From Aurifilum marmelostoma (Eukaryota; Ascomycota; Sordariomycetes; Diaporthales; Cryphonectriaceae): a stretch of DNA of 64,000 nucleotides. The notes below the pieces were generated by a model. The model searched no databases, was not told where the DNA came from, and worked only from the letters and a program-made list of their open reading frames with translations. A program made the translations under genes and the position numbers. Location of the stretch: assembly GCA_027559495.1 (NCBI GenBank), contig JAMXSV010000004.1, forward strand, positions 1,415,001-1,479,000, written 5' to 3'. Positions 33,783 to 45,539 of the stretch are shown here, one piece after another. Position 1 is the stretch's first letter; each line of letters begins with the position of its first letter.

Positions 33783-35173
33783 CTAATTGGCCGGCTTGCG
33801 CCCAACCATCAGGTACATGGGCGTGAACAGGTTCAGTCTCGCACCGGCTACGAGCCCGTCGGCACCCTCACTCAGCGCATTCGCTGTCTTCTGAGTCCCC
33901 TTCGGAGCGATGTGCAGTCTCTCCATCACGCCGGCGAACCCGTGCGTGAAGAACTGTCCCAGCTTGGTCATCCGGAAGATGGTGAACAGGTCGCCCATGG
34001 ACTGCAGGTACTTCATCTCGCCAGACAGAGGCCAGTACCAGGGCATGGGGTCGGGCCGCTGCGCCAGGTCCTCGTGCTTAAGCAGCTCGAAGCCGGCAGC
34101 CTTCATGGCGTCCAGACCCTCCTGGATGGGCACCATGTTGGAGATGCCGTTGCCAAGCTCGATGGCGAGGCGGATCTTGCGGTGCTCGGCATTGCTGTTG
34201 TCGTAGTCGTCCGTCATGAGCCACTCGTACACGCCAAAGACGCCACCGGGCTTGAGCACACGGAATATCTCGCTGTAGACACCTTCCAGCTTGGGAGCGT
34301 GGACGGTGGCCTCAATGGCGTAGACGGCATCGAAGGTGTTGTCGGGGAAGGACATTTGCTGCAGATGGTCAGCGGGGCCGAGCAGGGAAGAGAAGGAAGG
34401 GGCATGGAGTTAAAAAATCAAGGTGTTCCTACCATGAAGTCGCCCTTGACATAGGTCAGCTGGCCGGAGAGCTTTTCCTTGGCCGCATAGTATGTCGCAC
34501 GGTCGATCTGGTAGTCGTTGTTGTTCAGACCGACGATGTTTGCGCCCGTGAACTTGGCAATCTCGCGAGCAGGTCCGCCCACACCGCAGCCGACGTCCAG
34601 GACGTTCATGCCCTCCTTAATGCCAATCTGGTGTGCAAGGTAGTGTTCATGACGGGCAATGGCCTGGTAGAATGGCTCGCCGAGGGAGAAGCGGCAGAAG
34701 TGGAAGGACTGGCCCCATCCGTACTCGTAGATGTCGGTGGCAAGGTTATAGTAGCTGCGAGTAGTGGAAAGAAGGTGATGGTCAGCTGGGTGTTCTACAG
34801 AACAAAGACTTTTTGAGTGTATGTGGGGATTGCCTACTGTCTGGTCAAAGTGGCATACTCGTCAGTCCGGGCCTGTACGAAAAGACGGTCAGCTTGGTTT
34901 CCTTTCGGCTGGCCCCTCGGCGCTGCGCGTGCGACGCGGCACGGCGACAATGTTGACACAACCTACCTTGCGATCGGCGTCAGTCTCGTTCTCGGCTCTT
35001 TTGCCGTCAAAGTGCTTGAAGTACTCGTCAAGGGCCGCCTTTTTGGCCTCAGGATCCTTGAAGAGGATCGTCGCAATGCCGTTGGCCTGGGCGGCAGTCT
35101 TGCCGTGCATGGCCTTGTTGAACGCGGCATCGCGCTCCTTATTTTCTTGCTCCAGCTGAACGTTGCTACCCAT
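33783..35173 (-). CDS. ERG6: Sterol 24-C-methyltransferase
   Basis: Erg6 transfers a methyl group from S-adenosylmethionine to C-24 of the sterol side chain in ergosterol synthesis, at the ER and lipid droplets. Four exons (35173-34967, 34872-34838, 34754-34433, 34358-33783) join to 379 aa (yeast 383, from memory). Exon 2 is only 35 nt, and its inclusion is needed to give RTDEYATLTRHYYNLATD. Motifs are YEYGWGQSFHF (about 90-100), the sterol-binding signature, and the SAM motif LDVGCGVGGP (about 133-142). IVGLNNNDYQ, YAIEATVHAP and the C-terminal TPMYLMVGRKPA follow. No obvious membrane anchor. It is divergent from SLT11. Confidence 0.96.
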
Positions 35174-36157
35174 TTTGACGTGTTGAACGATGGAAACCTG
35201 TAGAGACGGAGCCGGTGAGGGTCAATTGACTCGGGAACGAAGACAGAGGGGAAGGGAACAACACGACGAGGGTGTAGCGCTGGCAGACAACAAGTGGAAA
35301 TATGGTGACAATCTTAAACTTTTTAGCATATGAGCTGGCGTAACAGGGGCGATCACAGGGGTAGCCGGTGTAAGTGTGGGGCAGAGAGATGGGTATGCTG
35401 ACTAAGTTGTTCTATCAGTGGGTTGTTATCAACTGTGCACACCTCAACAGGGCTCGAGACTGAACCCGTCCACCCCTGAGATGGGGCCTGCTCAAAATAG
35501 TGGGCATCTTGTTGTAGATGTTGTGAACATGGCTTTCCAAAGATTCCGATACTTTACCAGTAGTAGCTCCTGCAGAAAGACGTCTGCTTTCGAGACCGCA
35601 GGACAATCTCTGGCCTCTGTTGGGATCAAGCTGCCGACAGTACTTCATCACAGTCATCATTGGTGTGTCCTTCTGCCATTGCTGCTCATGTTGACAGAAT
35701 CAGTTCTCTGAGCTCAGAGAGTCATTATGATGTGGGTTCCCAACAGGAAGATTCAGGGGCATGAGCCAGCCTGAGGCCTGCTCTCATACCATGCCCAATC
35801 AGCCATACAAAATGACTTGGCTGTGCAAGGTACAACCTTAGACCCCTGAGCGCTGAGGTAATCATCCTGGCCCTTTTGGATTTGTGATAAGATAAGCTCG
35901 GTGCCTCCCGACACTCTGCGCCACCACCCGAAAAAGTGCCCAGTCAACACGCCAACCTTTCCATGTCATAATCCTCTGAACATTAAACAACTACAGCTGC
36001 AGGGCTCGCCCTATCACGACCTCGACCTCACCAACGTCTCACTCTACCTGCCGGTCTCTTCTGACTTGAGTCGACGGCTCGAGTCTCGATATCCGTATAC
36101 CGACTACCTACGATACCTGAACCCGAACAGACCGTGCCATCCCGACCGACCGCCAAC
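35174..36157. promoter_or_regulatory. Divergent ERG6/SLT11 promoter region
   Basis: About 980 bp between the two start codons. The SLT11 side (36000-36157) is C/T/A-rich with few ATGs, like a 5' leader. No sterol-response site is assigned. Confidence 0.45.
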
Positions 36158-37306
36158 ATGCCACCACAAATCAAACAAGACCTGAACCGTTCCGGTTGGG
36201 AATCCACCGATTTTCCCTCCGTTTGCGAATCATGCCTGCCCGAGAATCCCTATGTCAAGATGCTCAAGGAGGACTATGGCGCCGAGTGCAAGCTGTGCTC
36301 CCGACCTTTCACCATCTTCAGCTGGTCTGCCGACCGCGCCCACGGTCGCAAGAAGCGCACGAGCATCTGCCTCACCTGCGCGCGCCTCAAGAACTGCTGC
36401 CAGTGCTGTATGCTGGATCTGTCTTTTGGCCTTCCCATTGTCGTCCGCGATGCTGCGCTGAAGATGGTCGCGCCTGGCCCCCAGAGCGAGATCAACCGCG
36501 AATTCTTTGCACAGAACAACGAGAGGGCTATCGAGGAGGGGCGAGGCGGCGTGGAGGAATACGAAAAGACAGACGAGAAGGCGAGAGAGCTGCTAAGGAA
36601 ATTGGCACAGAGCAAGCCATACTTTCGGAAGGGGAGGACTGTCGATAGCGATGGGAACCCGACAGGCGAGAGTTCCTCCAGAAGCGCTCCCGGGGGTAGC
36701 GCCACTGTCGGCGCAGGCATGGGAGGTGCAGGCCCGATTCGGACCAGAGACTCGAGGGCGGCTGGCGCGTTGGGTGCGAGACCTGGGGCGGGGGGCCGAC
36801 CAGGTGGGTCGAGGAAAGGCGCATTTCCCTCTACGGCACAGCTGCCTCCTGGTCCCAGGGACTGGCAGCCACCCGCGGATAAGAACATCATGTCGTTATT
36901 TGTTACGGGCATCGAGGACGATCTGGCAGAGTACAAGATCCGCGACTTCTTCAAGGCATTCGGCAAGATCAAATCGCTCGTATGCTCCCACATGTCGCAC
37001 TGCGCATTCATCAACTACGAGACAAGAGAGGCTGCCGAGAAGGCCTCTGAGGAGTGCAAGGGTAGGGCGGTCATTGCTGGATGCCCCTTGCGCGTGCGAT
37101 GGAGCCAGCCCAAGGTTGTGGGCACGATGAACCGGGAGGAGAGGCTAGAAATGTTGCGAGACGGTCGCTCAGCGTTTCCACAAGCTAAGCGGCAACACGG
37201 TGGGCAGAGAGCAGCAGTCGAGGGTAGCAGTGCCCAGAAGGAGGAGCCAGTGGCTGCTCCTCCAGGTGCTGCTGATGTCAACTACGCCAGTCTGTCAGGC
37301 AACTGA
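36158..37306 (+). CDS. SLT11: Pre-mRNA splicing factor SLT11/ECM2 (RBM22 family)
   Basis: Slt11 (Ecm2) is a spliceosome protein of the NineTeen-related complex that contacts U6 snRNA and the U2/U6 helices. A single exon of 382 aa. Residues about 10-95 hold the Cys-rich zinc region with repeated CxxC pairs: CESC, CKLC, CLTC and CCQCC. A Gly/Ala/Arg-rich linker follows at about 175-225, then one RRM starting at SLFVTGIED (about 245) with the RNP1-like strand CAFINYETREAAEKA, and a Gln/Ala-rich tail. The ATG at 36158 (MPPQIKQDLNRSGWE) is preferred to one 24 bp upstream because it starts the family's N-terminus. A G6 run at 36790-36795 sits in frame, unlike those in SKI2 and PEX16. Confidence 0.94.
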   Translation: MPPQIKQDLNRSGWESTDFPSVCESCLPENPYVKMLKEDYGAECKLCSRPFTIFSWSADRAHGRKKRTSICLTCARLKNCCQCCMLDLSFGLPIVVRDAALKMVAPGPQSEINREFFAQNNERAIEEGRGGVEEYEKTDEKARELLRKLAQSKPYFRKGRTVDSDGNPTGESSSRSAPGGSATVGAGMGGAGPIRTRDSRAAGALGARPGAGGRPGGSRKGAFPSTAQLPPGPRDWQPPADKNIMSLFVTGIEDDLAEYKIRDFFKAFGKIKSLVCSHMSHCAFINYETREAAEKASEECKGRAVIAGCPLRVRWSQPKVVGTMNREERLEMLRDGRSAFPQAKRQHGGQRAAVEGSSAQKEEPVAAPPGAADVNYASLSGN

Positions 37307-37745
37307 GACGGGCGGTATTCGATGCACGCTTCTCTTCACAATGGCGTTTGGGGCGTTTGGGGAAAATGGGGGCTAGCGACAGACCGGAACCATGCACAGC
37401 GAGAAGGTTCGGAGCATTACAGGCAGCATTGTATGCGTCATTCTAATTCTCTAGAACGTCTTAGTAGAGGGGTATCATTTCGTTATGGGCAAATCTCTCT
37501 AGCCTTTATAATCTTACAGTTGACGCGGCACATTTTTTCTCGTCTCCTCCCATCCTTGCAACTCCGTGTTGGAAACAATGCACTTCCAGACGTTCTTCAA
37601 GAAGTCACAATGCCAATGTCCCGAACTATGTTCCTCAGGGCTGCTGGACTAACCTGGCTGTCCTAGAACAAAACATTTGGATATATACGACCACTCTCCA
37701 TCCAGTTTGATGAAGGTATGGCATCCGCGCGATAGGTCCGTTCCC
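37307..37745. other. Convergent SLT11/MZM1 3' region
   Basis: 3' UTRs; no gene seen. Confidence 0.55.
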
Positions 37746-38183
37746 TCAGCTCGAACAGCATCCATCTCCGCTCGCAGCCTTCTTCATGCCCGCTAGGGTG
37801 ATCGTATCATTGTCACCACGCTCGGTATATTCGTGTATTCTAAGTTCTACATCAAATTGGGTACTGGTCAGCGCTTGCTCTTCATGCTGAATACAACCCT
37901 TGGCCAATGGCTTGGACACATTGTAATTATTATAATCATCATACTTACTGTAGGTATTCCCATCACCCTGCTGGCTTCCCTGTACAACATTCGCCCTCAA
38001 AGCATCCGCAACAGCCTCCGCATGCTGTAACGCAGTGGCGACAGCCGGATCCGCGGGCTGCAGACTCGCCTTCTCCCGGAACATGGTGCGAGCCTGCTGC
38101 CGCGCCGCGAAGAGCATGCGCTCGTCGCCCTGGAAGGCTATGCGGGTTGCGCGCAGGACGTTGCGGTAAGCGGCGAGGGCCAT
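37746..38183 (-). CDS. MZM1: Mitochondrial zinc maintenance protein 1 (LYR family)
   Basis: Mzm1 is a small matrix LYR-motif chaperone that stabilises the Rieske iron-sulfur protein during complex III assembly and affects matrix zinc. Exon 1 is 38183-37949; the 102-bp intron runs from GTAAGT to GATGTAG; exon 2 is 37846-37746. The joined product is 111 aa, the family size. The start is MALAAYRNVLRATRIAFQGD, whose AAYRNVLRA stretch fits the LYR helix. It continues LQHAEAVADALRANVVQG and, across the junction, YKLRIHEYTERGDNDTI, a conserved family block only restored by splicing. Without splicing the frame stays open with an unrelated insert. An upstream in-frame ATG (38357) is rejected because the LYR start fits 38183. 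Confidence 0.9.
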   Translation of the reverse strand: MALAAYRNVLRATRIAFQGDERMLFAARQQARTMFREKASLQPADPAVATALQHAEAVADALRANVVQGSQQGDGNTYSKYDDYNNYNVSKPLAKGCIQHEEQALTSTQFDVELRIHEYTERGDNDTITLAGMKKAASGDGCCSS

Positions 38184-40011
38184 TGTGTGGAACGAATCGG
38201 AGATATTCGAGGTGCGTAGGCAGGAGGGAAGAGAGAGGGATAGCTGTCTGACGAAAGAGAGGAAGTTGTGAGCCGTGATCAACGGTATGGCGTGGTGGCG
38301 GAGGGACTGCTTGATCTCAGCGTGGCCTGGCTGAGGAAGAAATATTCCGGACTGCACTCTAACATTCTAGAACCTCACTAGAAGGTGATCTTCGGCGCGC
38401 GGGCCAGCAACTACTGAACCCATTCCCATTGGACAGCTCCGCTGACTAAAGATTACAGCTTAGACCCACATTGAAAGCCAAGCACTGATGTGACACGAAC
38501 ACCCGCCGAGCGGCATTACCACCCTCGTGTTTATGAGCCTACCCGCATTTTCTATTTAACCATCATCGTGATGACTGGCCCTCGAACCAGGCTCTGTGAC
38601 GCAAAGGTCTTGCCAGCACTCAAATTTGTGGTCACTGATGACAATATGTCCTGTAACCCAGCTGCGTACTGTCCAGATAACCGGAAAACTCACTCTGCAT
38701 CATCATGACCAACCGTAGCGAACGGATCCCGACCTACATGCCTAGGTGTTATGTGTAGACGAGCCAGCACCAGTGAAAAAGTCTCCCGAGGGCAAAGAGA
38801 CTTTCTCTTTCGAGGGAGAATGGTAATGAGATTGGTGATAACCTTGTCTGTGGAATCAATTACAGTGACAATATCAGCCGCGAGCCCAGCACCTCGTACA
38901 CATTCGCGAGGCCTCACCAACGTGTCAGGCAGCCTGTCTCAATGCGTATGTAGGTCGGGTGCTTATCAAAGGAAACGAGTCCCTCAGCACCTCGCCGTCG
39001 GTCATGATAGGTTTGTGCTGCAATCCTCAGGCAGTCTTGGACCTCTGCTGCTCGTTCTGACTACCGATTTTCAGCTCCCATCCCCCCTGGTCGTCCATTG
39101 CCAGACCATGAACTCCGCGCGCGTGATGACGCCGATGGCACAACAAATGCTCACGATCGATCGACTGCAGTAACACTTCAAGTGCTCGGTTACTCGGCAG
39201 GCTTTATATTGCACTCAATCGTACAGTGAGCAGGTATAAGTGCCGGGCTAATATACAATTCCTGCTTGACTAGATGCTTGGCGTCACCAATTTAATCAAC
39301 AACGGCCATATCTGTCTTTAGCCAAATTGACTGCACACCAGCAGGTCTTTGGAAGCCTGGGTCCATGGCAACCACAAGCCTATGATAACACTTGAGGGGC
39401 ACCCATCAGTGAGACCCAGCCTCTTTCCAGGTTTTGTATTCCGGACGAAAGGCGCCCGGTGGCATTACAGATAGATCACGCCGCAGCGGTTCGTCAGCCT
39501 CGTGGCCCTCTACAGCCATATCTACTGACTGAAGGAAGATAGATTCATGAGAGTCCAAAGGCTTGGTTGCCATGAGGTTGTTGCACCACAAGCAAATCTG
39601 CCCGGGGACGCACGTCTGCTGATCAACTATTCTATATCAGACGATGATGTTGGCTCACTAATGCATGTCAATGGCATGTGCTCTCCACAGCTAGTATTAG
39701 CCGCTGTATCATCCACACGGAGGCATTTTGACTTAATTTATTTTAGATGAGGGCCGACACACCACGGTCTTGTGGTCGGCACTGGTCTTGACGAGGGGAC
39801 GAAGAGCAGACTGCGAGCGCCTACAGCATCCCTCTCCGACATGTATAAATCATTTCCTCCCAAGATCGCTCTTCCCAGCAACCCATACTTCCCAGATAGT
39901 CAATTGCCAAGACCTTTTCGTTCCTGATTTATTGTCAATCTTGGAGAATTCTTGTTTATAGATATCCACACCTGATATACATTCAGCAGGCCACTAGCCG
40001 AATCATCCACT
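38184..40011. promoter_or_regulatory. Divergent region between MZM1 and the AA9 gene
   Basis: 1.8 kb with both promoters and no supportable gene. A TATA box precedes the AA9 gene. The open frame at 38751-39173 (+) has no recognisable domain. Confidence 0.45.
39844..39850 (+). promoter_or_regulatory. TATA box of the AA9 LPMO gene
   Basis: TATAAAT about 165 bp before the ATG, in the expected position for a regulated secreted-enzyme gene with a short leader. Confidence 0.5.
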
Positions 40012-40982
40012 ATGCGTCTGGACATCCTGGCACCTCTTCTCTCGGCGGCCTCTCTGGTTGCTGCTCATGGCGCAGTCACATCTTACGAGATTGGTGGCAC
40101 GTAAGTGAACCTTTTCCCTACCGTAAGAAGAAACAATACAACTTACACTTTCACAGAACCTACCCAGGATATACAGGCTACTCGCCATCATCCTCGCCAC
40201 CGACTATCGAGCGGCAATGGCCCGACTACAACCCAATCCTATCCGTCAGCGACCCGATGATGACTTGCAATGGCGGGACATCAGCTGCTCTCAATGCCAC
40301 CGTCGCCCCGGGCGAGAATGTCACCGCAATCTGGGCCCAGTGGACCCATCAACAAGGCCCCGTTATGGTGTGGATGTACGACTGCGGCAGCGACTTCTCA
40401 TCCTGCGACGGCAAATCACAGAAATGGTTCAAGATTGACCAAATGGGCATGACGGCGCCTCCCCTAACCGGCACGAGCTGGGGAACGGCTGTTGTTGCGG
40501 CGGTGAGTACAGTCCCTTTTTCCCCTGTTTCTCTCTTTTGCCTTCAACTTCTTCTAGTTTTCCTCGTCACCCACCGATGATCACGCCGTTTCAGGTTGCT
40601 AACTCGGAGAACTCCAGACCCTTCAATGGACGAGCACTATTCCCACAAACCTGGCGCCAAGCAACTATCTCATCCGCCACGAGCTGCTAGCTATCCACCA
40701 GGCCAATACGCCCCAGTTCTATCCCGAGTGTGCGCAACTTGTCGTTACTGGAAGCGGGACAGCAACCGCGCCCTCCAGCTACTTGTACTCGATTCCGGCC
40801 TATGCTTCGGCGACCGACCCGGGCATCGACGTGAGTGTCTCTTTGACTGGTGTTGCTGAAATAGTTCTAGGAATTTTTGCATGCTAACTCTTCTTTCACC
40901 GATCTAGATTGACATTTACACTAGCACTGCCACGACATACCCAATCCCCGCTGGTGATGTGTACTCTGGCTTTGAGTTCTAG
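40012..40982 (+). CDS. AA9 lytic polysaccharide monooxygenase, secreted
   Basis: A copper enzyme of family AA9 (former GH61) that oxidatively cleaves cellulose or related beta-glucans outside the cell. Four exons (40012-40100, 40157-40502, 40618-40830, 40908-40982) join to 240 aa; introns 2 and 3 have GCTAACTC branch sites. The signal peptide is residues 1-18, ending SLVAA, so mature His19 (HGAVTSYEIGG) is the N-terminal copper ligand. The second ligand is the His of WTHQQGPVMVWMYDC, and the axial Tyr is in QFYPECAQL. LAPSNYLIRHELLAIHQ is the usual core strand. Paired Cys are visible in MTCNGG, YDCG, SSCDG and ECAQL. There is no CBM1 or GPI signal at the C-terminus. Substrate and C1/C4 preference cannot be told. 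Confidence 0.93.
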
Positions 40983-43900
40983 GGACAGGCAGGCAAACCA
41001 TCCGGCCTGAGCTCCGTGACGGCTATAGGGAATTGATGGATGTCAGAATCATTGAGAGCCAGACAATTTTGTGAGAGAGAAGTGATTCTGTATAGCTAGC
41101 TTGCACTCTGACAGTTTAGCCTCACATAAATTATTGAATGTTTATGTCCTCCCATCCCATATTACTATCAATTTACATTTTGAAAAATGTGATGAGAATT
41201 GTGAATGGCATAAGTTAGACACAGGTGCTTTATTTCCATGAAAGCTCACTTTGACATATCATATTGTTCGCGAAGCACTGCCAATTCCGAAGGCGCAAAT
41301 TAACCTTGGGGGTAGACACCGCTCTGCCCAATCACTCTTTTCTCCCAAGGGTTTCCCTGCGTTGAACCCCATGGCCAAAGTTTTCGCTGCCGGTTATCTG
41401 TTCATGCTTGGGCTATACCACCTGGGCACTCAATGGGACTTTCCCCAACCAGAGAAAATTACAAGTCTGTTTACTTCACCTATGGTCAAGGGGCAAAGAC
41501 ATATTGCTACTGGGCGCCGGCAAGGTGGTATTTGCGATCTCTGTAGGCTCTCTCGGGAAAGCTCTCGTCCGCGGTGCGAGTGACCCAGAGACCAATGATT
41601 ATAGGAGCACGGGGCTTAGAAGCACCTCGAGGATCGAGATCGAGATGGTGTACTGCGTGATCCGGAGCTGCTGGCTGTTCGAAAAAGGTCTCTGTTGCGT
41701 GTATCGCCATGCGTTGATGGCGGAAAAGCACTTCAACAGACATGGCCATAGATACACAACTGAAGTTAAGGGGAAGAGGATGCATTGTAGATGTACCGAT
41801 TTTCTAGCTGAAAGCAAGACCATTGCCGAAATGCGTAGCACTGCATATACCTGATATCACCCACGCATAGAAAGTGATTTTCAACAGGACCCTGTATATT
41901 GACTGTCGAGTATGGACATCTGCCTGCTGGAAATTGCCGCCCAGCTCCTCACGTTTTGGTTCTGCGCTCGGCCTCCGTGCGCTTGATGTCGGGAGCTTAT
42001 CTGACAACTTTAGAAAGCTGCAGGTATGTTCCGGGAATTATTGCTTAAATTGAGGGCCGGAACGGTTCCAGGGCGCTCACACTGAACGGAGTTCAGCTCA
42101 ACAGGAGCTGCTGAGAGCGTCCAATCATTTTCTGAAGGCCCTAGATTCAGCCGAGACATGGTGGATTGTGATACGTCTTCCGCCCTCGGCTCTTGTCTTA
42201 GAATTTGTATCCCCTACTGCAGTATCTTGGCATTGTTATTCTTTGTCTCATATGCATCCTAATGTCGTACACCTTACGAGTATTCAACGCAAAAGAAGGA
42301 AGAGGAGAACGGGGCAGAGAAAAGGACGGCGGAGGTAACGGCGGAAGCGTGTAAGATGATTGGCTAAGGATCCGGAGCCCCTCCCCATCGCCGTCGTCCT
42401 CGGGAAGGGACCCACAAGTGATGCCGAGGCACTTTGCGTTAGGTTTATTGACGGTGGTGGGAACGAGCTGGGGGATAAAGAGGATGCGAGTTTTATAGAT
42501 GATGAGTGGTGTTATTATTATTCGACTTCAGGTGTGATTGCGTGGACACCGACGAGTGCACGAGTACTGCGCTGACCTTTTGGCAGTTTCAAGCTGTGCC
42601 TGACCGGGCTGCTGGGGACAAATCCAAAGTAGTCAAGCAGCACCGCATGGAAACGTCTTGGCGCAATGTTGGCAAGATGTCTCAAAGGGGGAAATAAATA
42701 ATCTACGCGTGATATCGTGATGTCCAGTCGTAGGAGTGGGTGAGCAGCTACCCCAGGATCAGGGCAGTTTGGGGGACAACAACAAGCAGACGGCCACAGG
42801 CCAGTCCACGGGTCACGGGGCTCGTGACAGCTTCCCATGGCGTTCTAGGGCATGCAGTATAGTGGACACGACATACTATTGACCCCACTGGAGGTTCACT
42901 GGACGCTCCCTAGTTTTCTGTTTGGGCAAAGTATTACCGAGGGAGGCCGGCAGGTCCTCAAGATGGGGGAACTAGAGTTTCTTATTTGTGTTTATGCCTT
43001 CTTGAGAAGGTTAAACTGGGCAAGTCCCGACCGCCTGGAAAATACAAGGGGCAAATGCAGTCAATTTCGCGATCATTGCGATCTGGGTGCTGGGGAGATT
43101 GCCCTCCAGTGGGTTTGACTTCTCAGGCCCCACCATGACAGGGCCCATAGCCACTGTGCAGCGGCTGAGTGATGGGGAACCAACAGCGGCTCATTTCAAG
43201 TCAGGGCCTCGTCCAATGACCTGGCAGTAGGCACACCTGAGTGCTGTGTTGCGCTGGCCCAGAGCGATCCGTGCCCACGCCACCTTGCTCTGTTCGCGCC
43301 TGCACGTACGCTACCAGGGTACCAGGGTGCTATGGTACAGTGAGTACCAGTGGGTCGCCCTGCAGTATCGCACTAAGCAATATGGCTCTATCAGTATGCA
43401 CTAAGTAATAATGGTAGTGGTGCCAGCGGTGCCATACTACTGCGGAATGTAGTACTATGTACTGCGTAAGTAGGTATGCCCTGCAGGGCCTGCAGATGGG
43501 GCTGGAATCCCGTGCATCGTGCATCTCCCGCCTCCCCGGAACCTCTCACCAGGAAGTCCCTTAGCACTCCATGCATGGTACATGGTAATGCGATAAAGTG
43601 CTAATTAGCACATTTACTAACCAGCCTCGCTTGGCCTGGCCTCCTCCTGCTCATCGCTTGTCCATCGTCCTAATACCCAACTCCACCTTCTCTTGCTTGC
43701 CCCAGGGCGTCTCTTTTTGTCACTACCATCGTCCAGGTCACAACCCTGACCTCGCCTCTCCTTTTCCCTCCACATTAATCTCATCAGCCTTTCAACTTTC
43801 CCGCTCGCCCCCCTCAAGCCTCGAGCAGTGCAGGTTGTACACATCACAACGAACAGAGACTCACCTGCTGCACCCTGGACAGCGATCGACCTGACTTGCT

Positions 43901-44552
43901 GGCGAACAACCCTGCAGCAGCCCATCGAGACGACTGGTTGCCAATTCGACCTGAAACTCGCTCATTCCCGTCCAAAGTCACATAGATTGCCGTCATCTGC
44001 GATATCAACACCCTTTGCCGTCAAGTCGCCACTGCCAGGCCCGCAGGACATACCACCCGTGTTCTCTCCCTCGTCTGCGCCCCCCTTCCTCACATAGCAC
44101 AACAGGGTGCAAACCTACAGCTGCAGTCCTCCTCCCTGCTCCGCCTCCCCGTGCTACGCAACCTCCGATACGAAACATTTCCGGTCGTCGCCCACATTGC
44201 CCTCGTCTGACACCTTTTTCTTAAACACCTTGCGTGTCTGCCATCGCCCGCTGCTGTCCCGGCCCGAGCCTGAGACACGGTCATTTCACGCGCGAGTAAC
44301 ACTCGAGCCCTACACTGTAGCTAATCTACCGGTGCACGCTATCGTTCTTCTGCTTCGCCGCTGCCGACGCAGACCCCCTTTGCCTCAACACCGCACGCAT
44401 CAATTGCCCTCACCTCGGCGCCCACGATAGAGTCGACACCCCTCCGGAGGCGCATCTCCTTATCGTTCTCCAAGCGCACCCATCGCCTCCGAAAGCGATC
44501 CCGTTCTCGAACCCGGAAACGCCGGCGCTCAACCGACATCTTAGCTGACATC
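40983..44552. other. Gene-poor region and RHO3 leader
   Basis: No gene supported from 40983 to about 43600. A 148-codon frame at 41408-41854 (+) has no recognised family. A GTAC/AGTA-rich patch lies at about 43320-43480. The last 900 bp (about 43640-44552) are strongly C/T-rich on plus, which fits a long promoter and 5' leader for RHO3. Confidence 0.5.
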
Positions 44553-45539
44553 ATGCCTTGTGGACTTGGTGGGAGCAAGACCGTCCAGCGCAAGCTCGTC
44601 TTGCTGTGAGTCGACGATAGCCTCTGGTGGAGAGGATGAAAGAGGAGGATGATACAGCGGGACTGACGAGTATAATTGACTGACGACGTCTTCAAATCAT
44701 TAGGGGCGATGGTGCTTGTGGCAAGACTTCGTTGCTAAATGTCTTTACGAGAGGGTGCGTATTCTCCCCGCCGCGTTCCTGCAATCGCCTAAAAGAGACC
44801 TCTCTTCTACGAAAGGAGTATCAGGACGTCTGGCTCACATAATTCTTCGCCGCGCAGCTATTTTCCAACAGTCTACGAGCCGACCGTCTTCGAGAACTAC
44901 GTGCATGGTGCGTGCTGTTACCGGACCGAATCTACATTGAATGCTTGCTCGCCGCGGCCCTTCCAGCTGACTGAGGTGATCCAGACATTTTCGTCGATAA
45001 CGTCCACATAGAATTGTCCCTGTGGGACACCGCAGGACAGGAAGAGTTCGATAGATTGCGCAGCTTATCCTACGGTTCGTCAATAACCCCCCGACACGGA
45101 CGTGAGAGATCCCGGTGGCACAGAGCGCAGCACACTAACTTGTCTTCCAGACGATACGGATTTGATCATGCTCTGCTATAGCGTCGACAGCAAAGACAGC
45201 CTGGAAAACGTCGAGAGCAAGTGGGTGGGCGAGATCGCCGACAACTGTCCCGGTGTCAAGCTCGTGCTGGTGGCGCTGAAGTGCGACCTGCGAGAGGGCT
45301 CGGAGGACGAGGAAGACGCGCCCGCGGCTGCCACGGAAGGCGCAAACGGACAAAGGGAAAAGAAGCCTATGATCGGGTACGAGCAGGGCCTGGAGGTCGC
45401 CCGGAGGATTAATGCTCTGCGTTACCTCGAGTGCTCGGCCATGCGCAATCGCGGCGTCAACGAGGCCTTTACGGAAGCTGCTCGTGTCGCACTCAGCGTC
45501 AAGAAGGACAAGGAGGATAACAAGTGTGTCGTGATGTAA
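44553..45539 (+). CDS. RHO3: Rho-family GTPase RHO3
   Basis: Rho3 controls polarised exocytosis and actin organisation at hyphal tips, at the plasma membrane. Five exons (44553-44605, 44704-44754, 44858-44907, 44985-45074, 45151-45539) join in frame to 210 aa. Motifs are GDGACGKT (P-loop, residues 19-26), switch I YFPTVYEPTVFENYV, DTAGQEEFDRL (from 66) and LVALKCDL (guanine specificity, with K-C-D in place of the usual TKxD or NKxD). A Glu/Ala-rich Rho insert follows (GSEDEEDAPAAATEG), then ECSAM. The end is a Lys-rich stretch and the prenylation box CVVM (207-210). The N-terminal VQRKLVLLGDGACGK and FVDNVHIELSLWDTAG mark it as Rho3 rather than Rho1, Rho4 or Cdc42. Very short early exons are typical of fungal Rho genes. 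Confidence 0.94.

Noticed and set aside
41408..41854. 148-codon frame between AA9 and RHO3
   Set aside because: No recognised motif, and a competing frame on the opposite strand. It could be a decayed gene, but I cannot support it.
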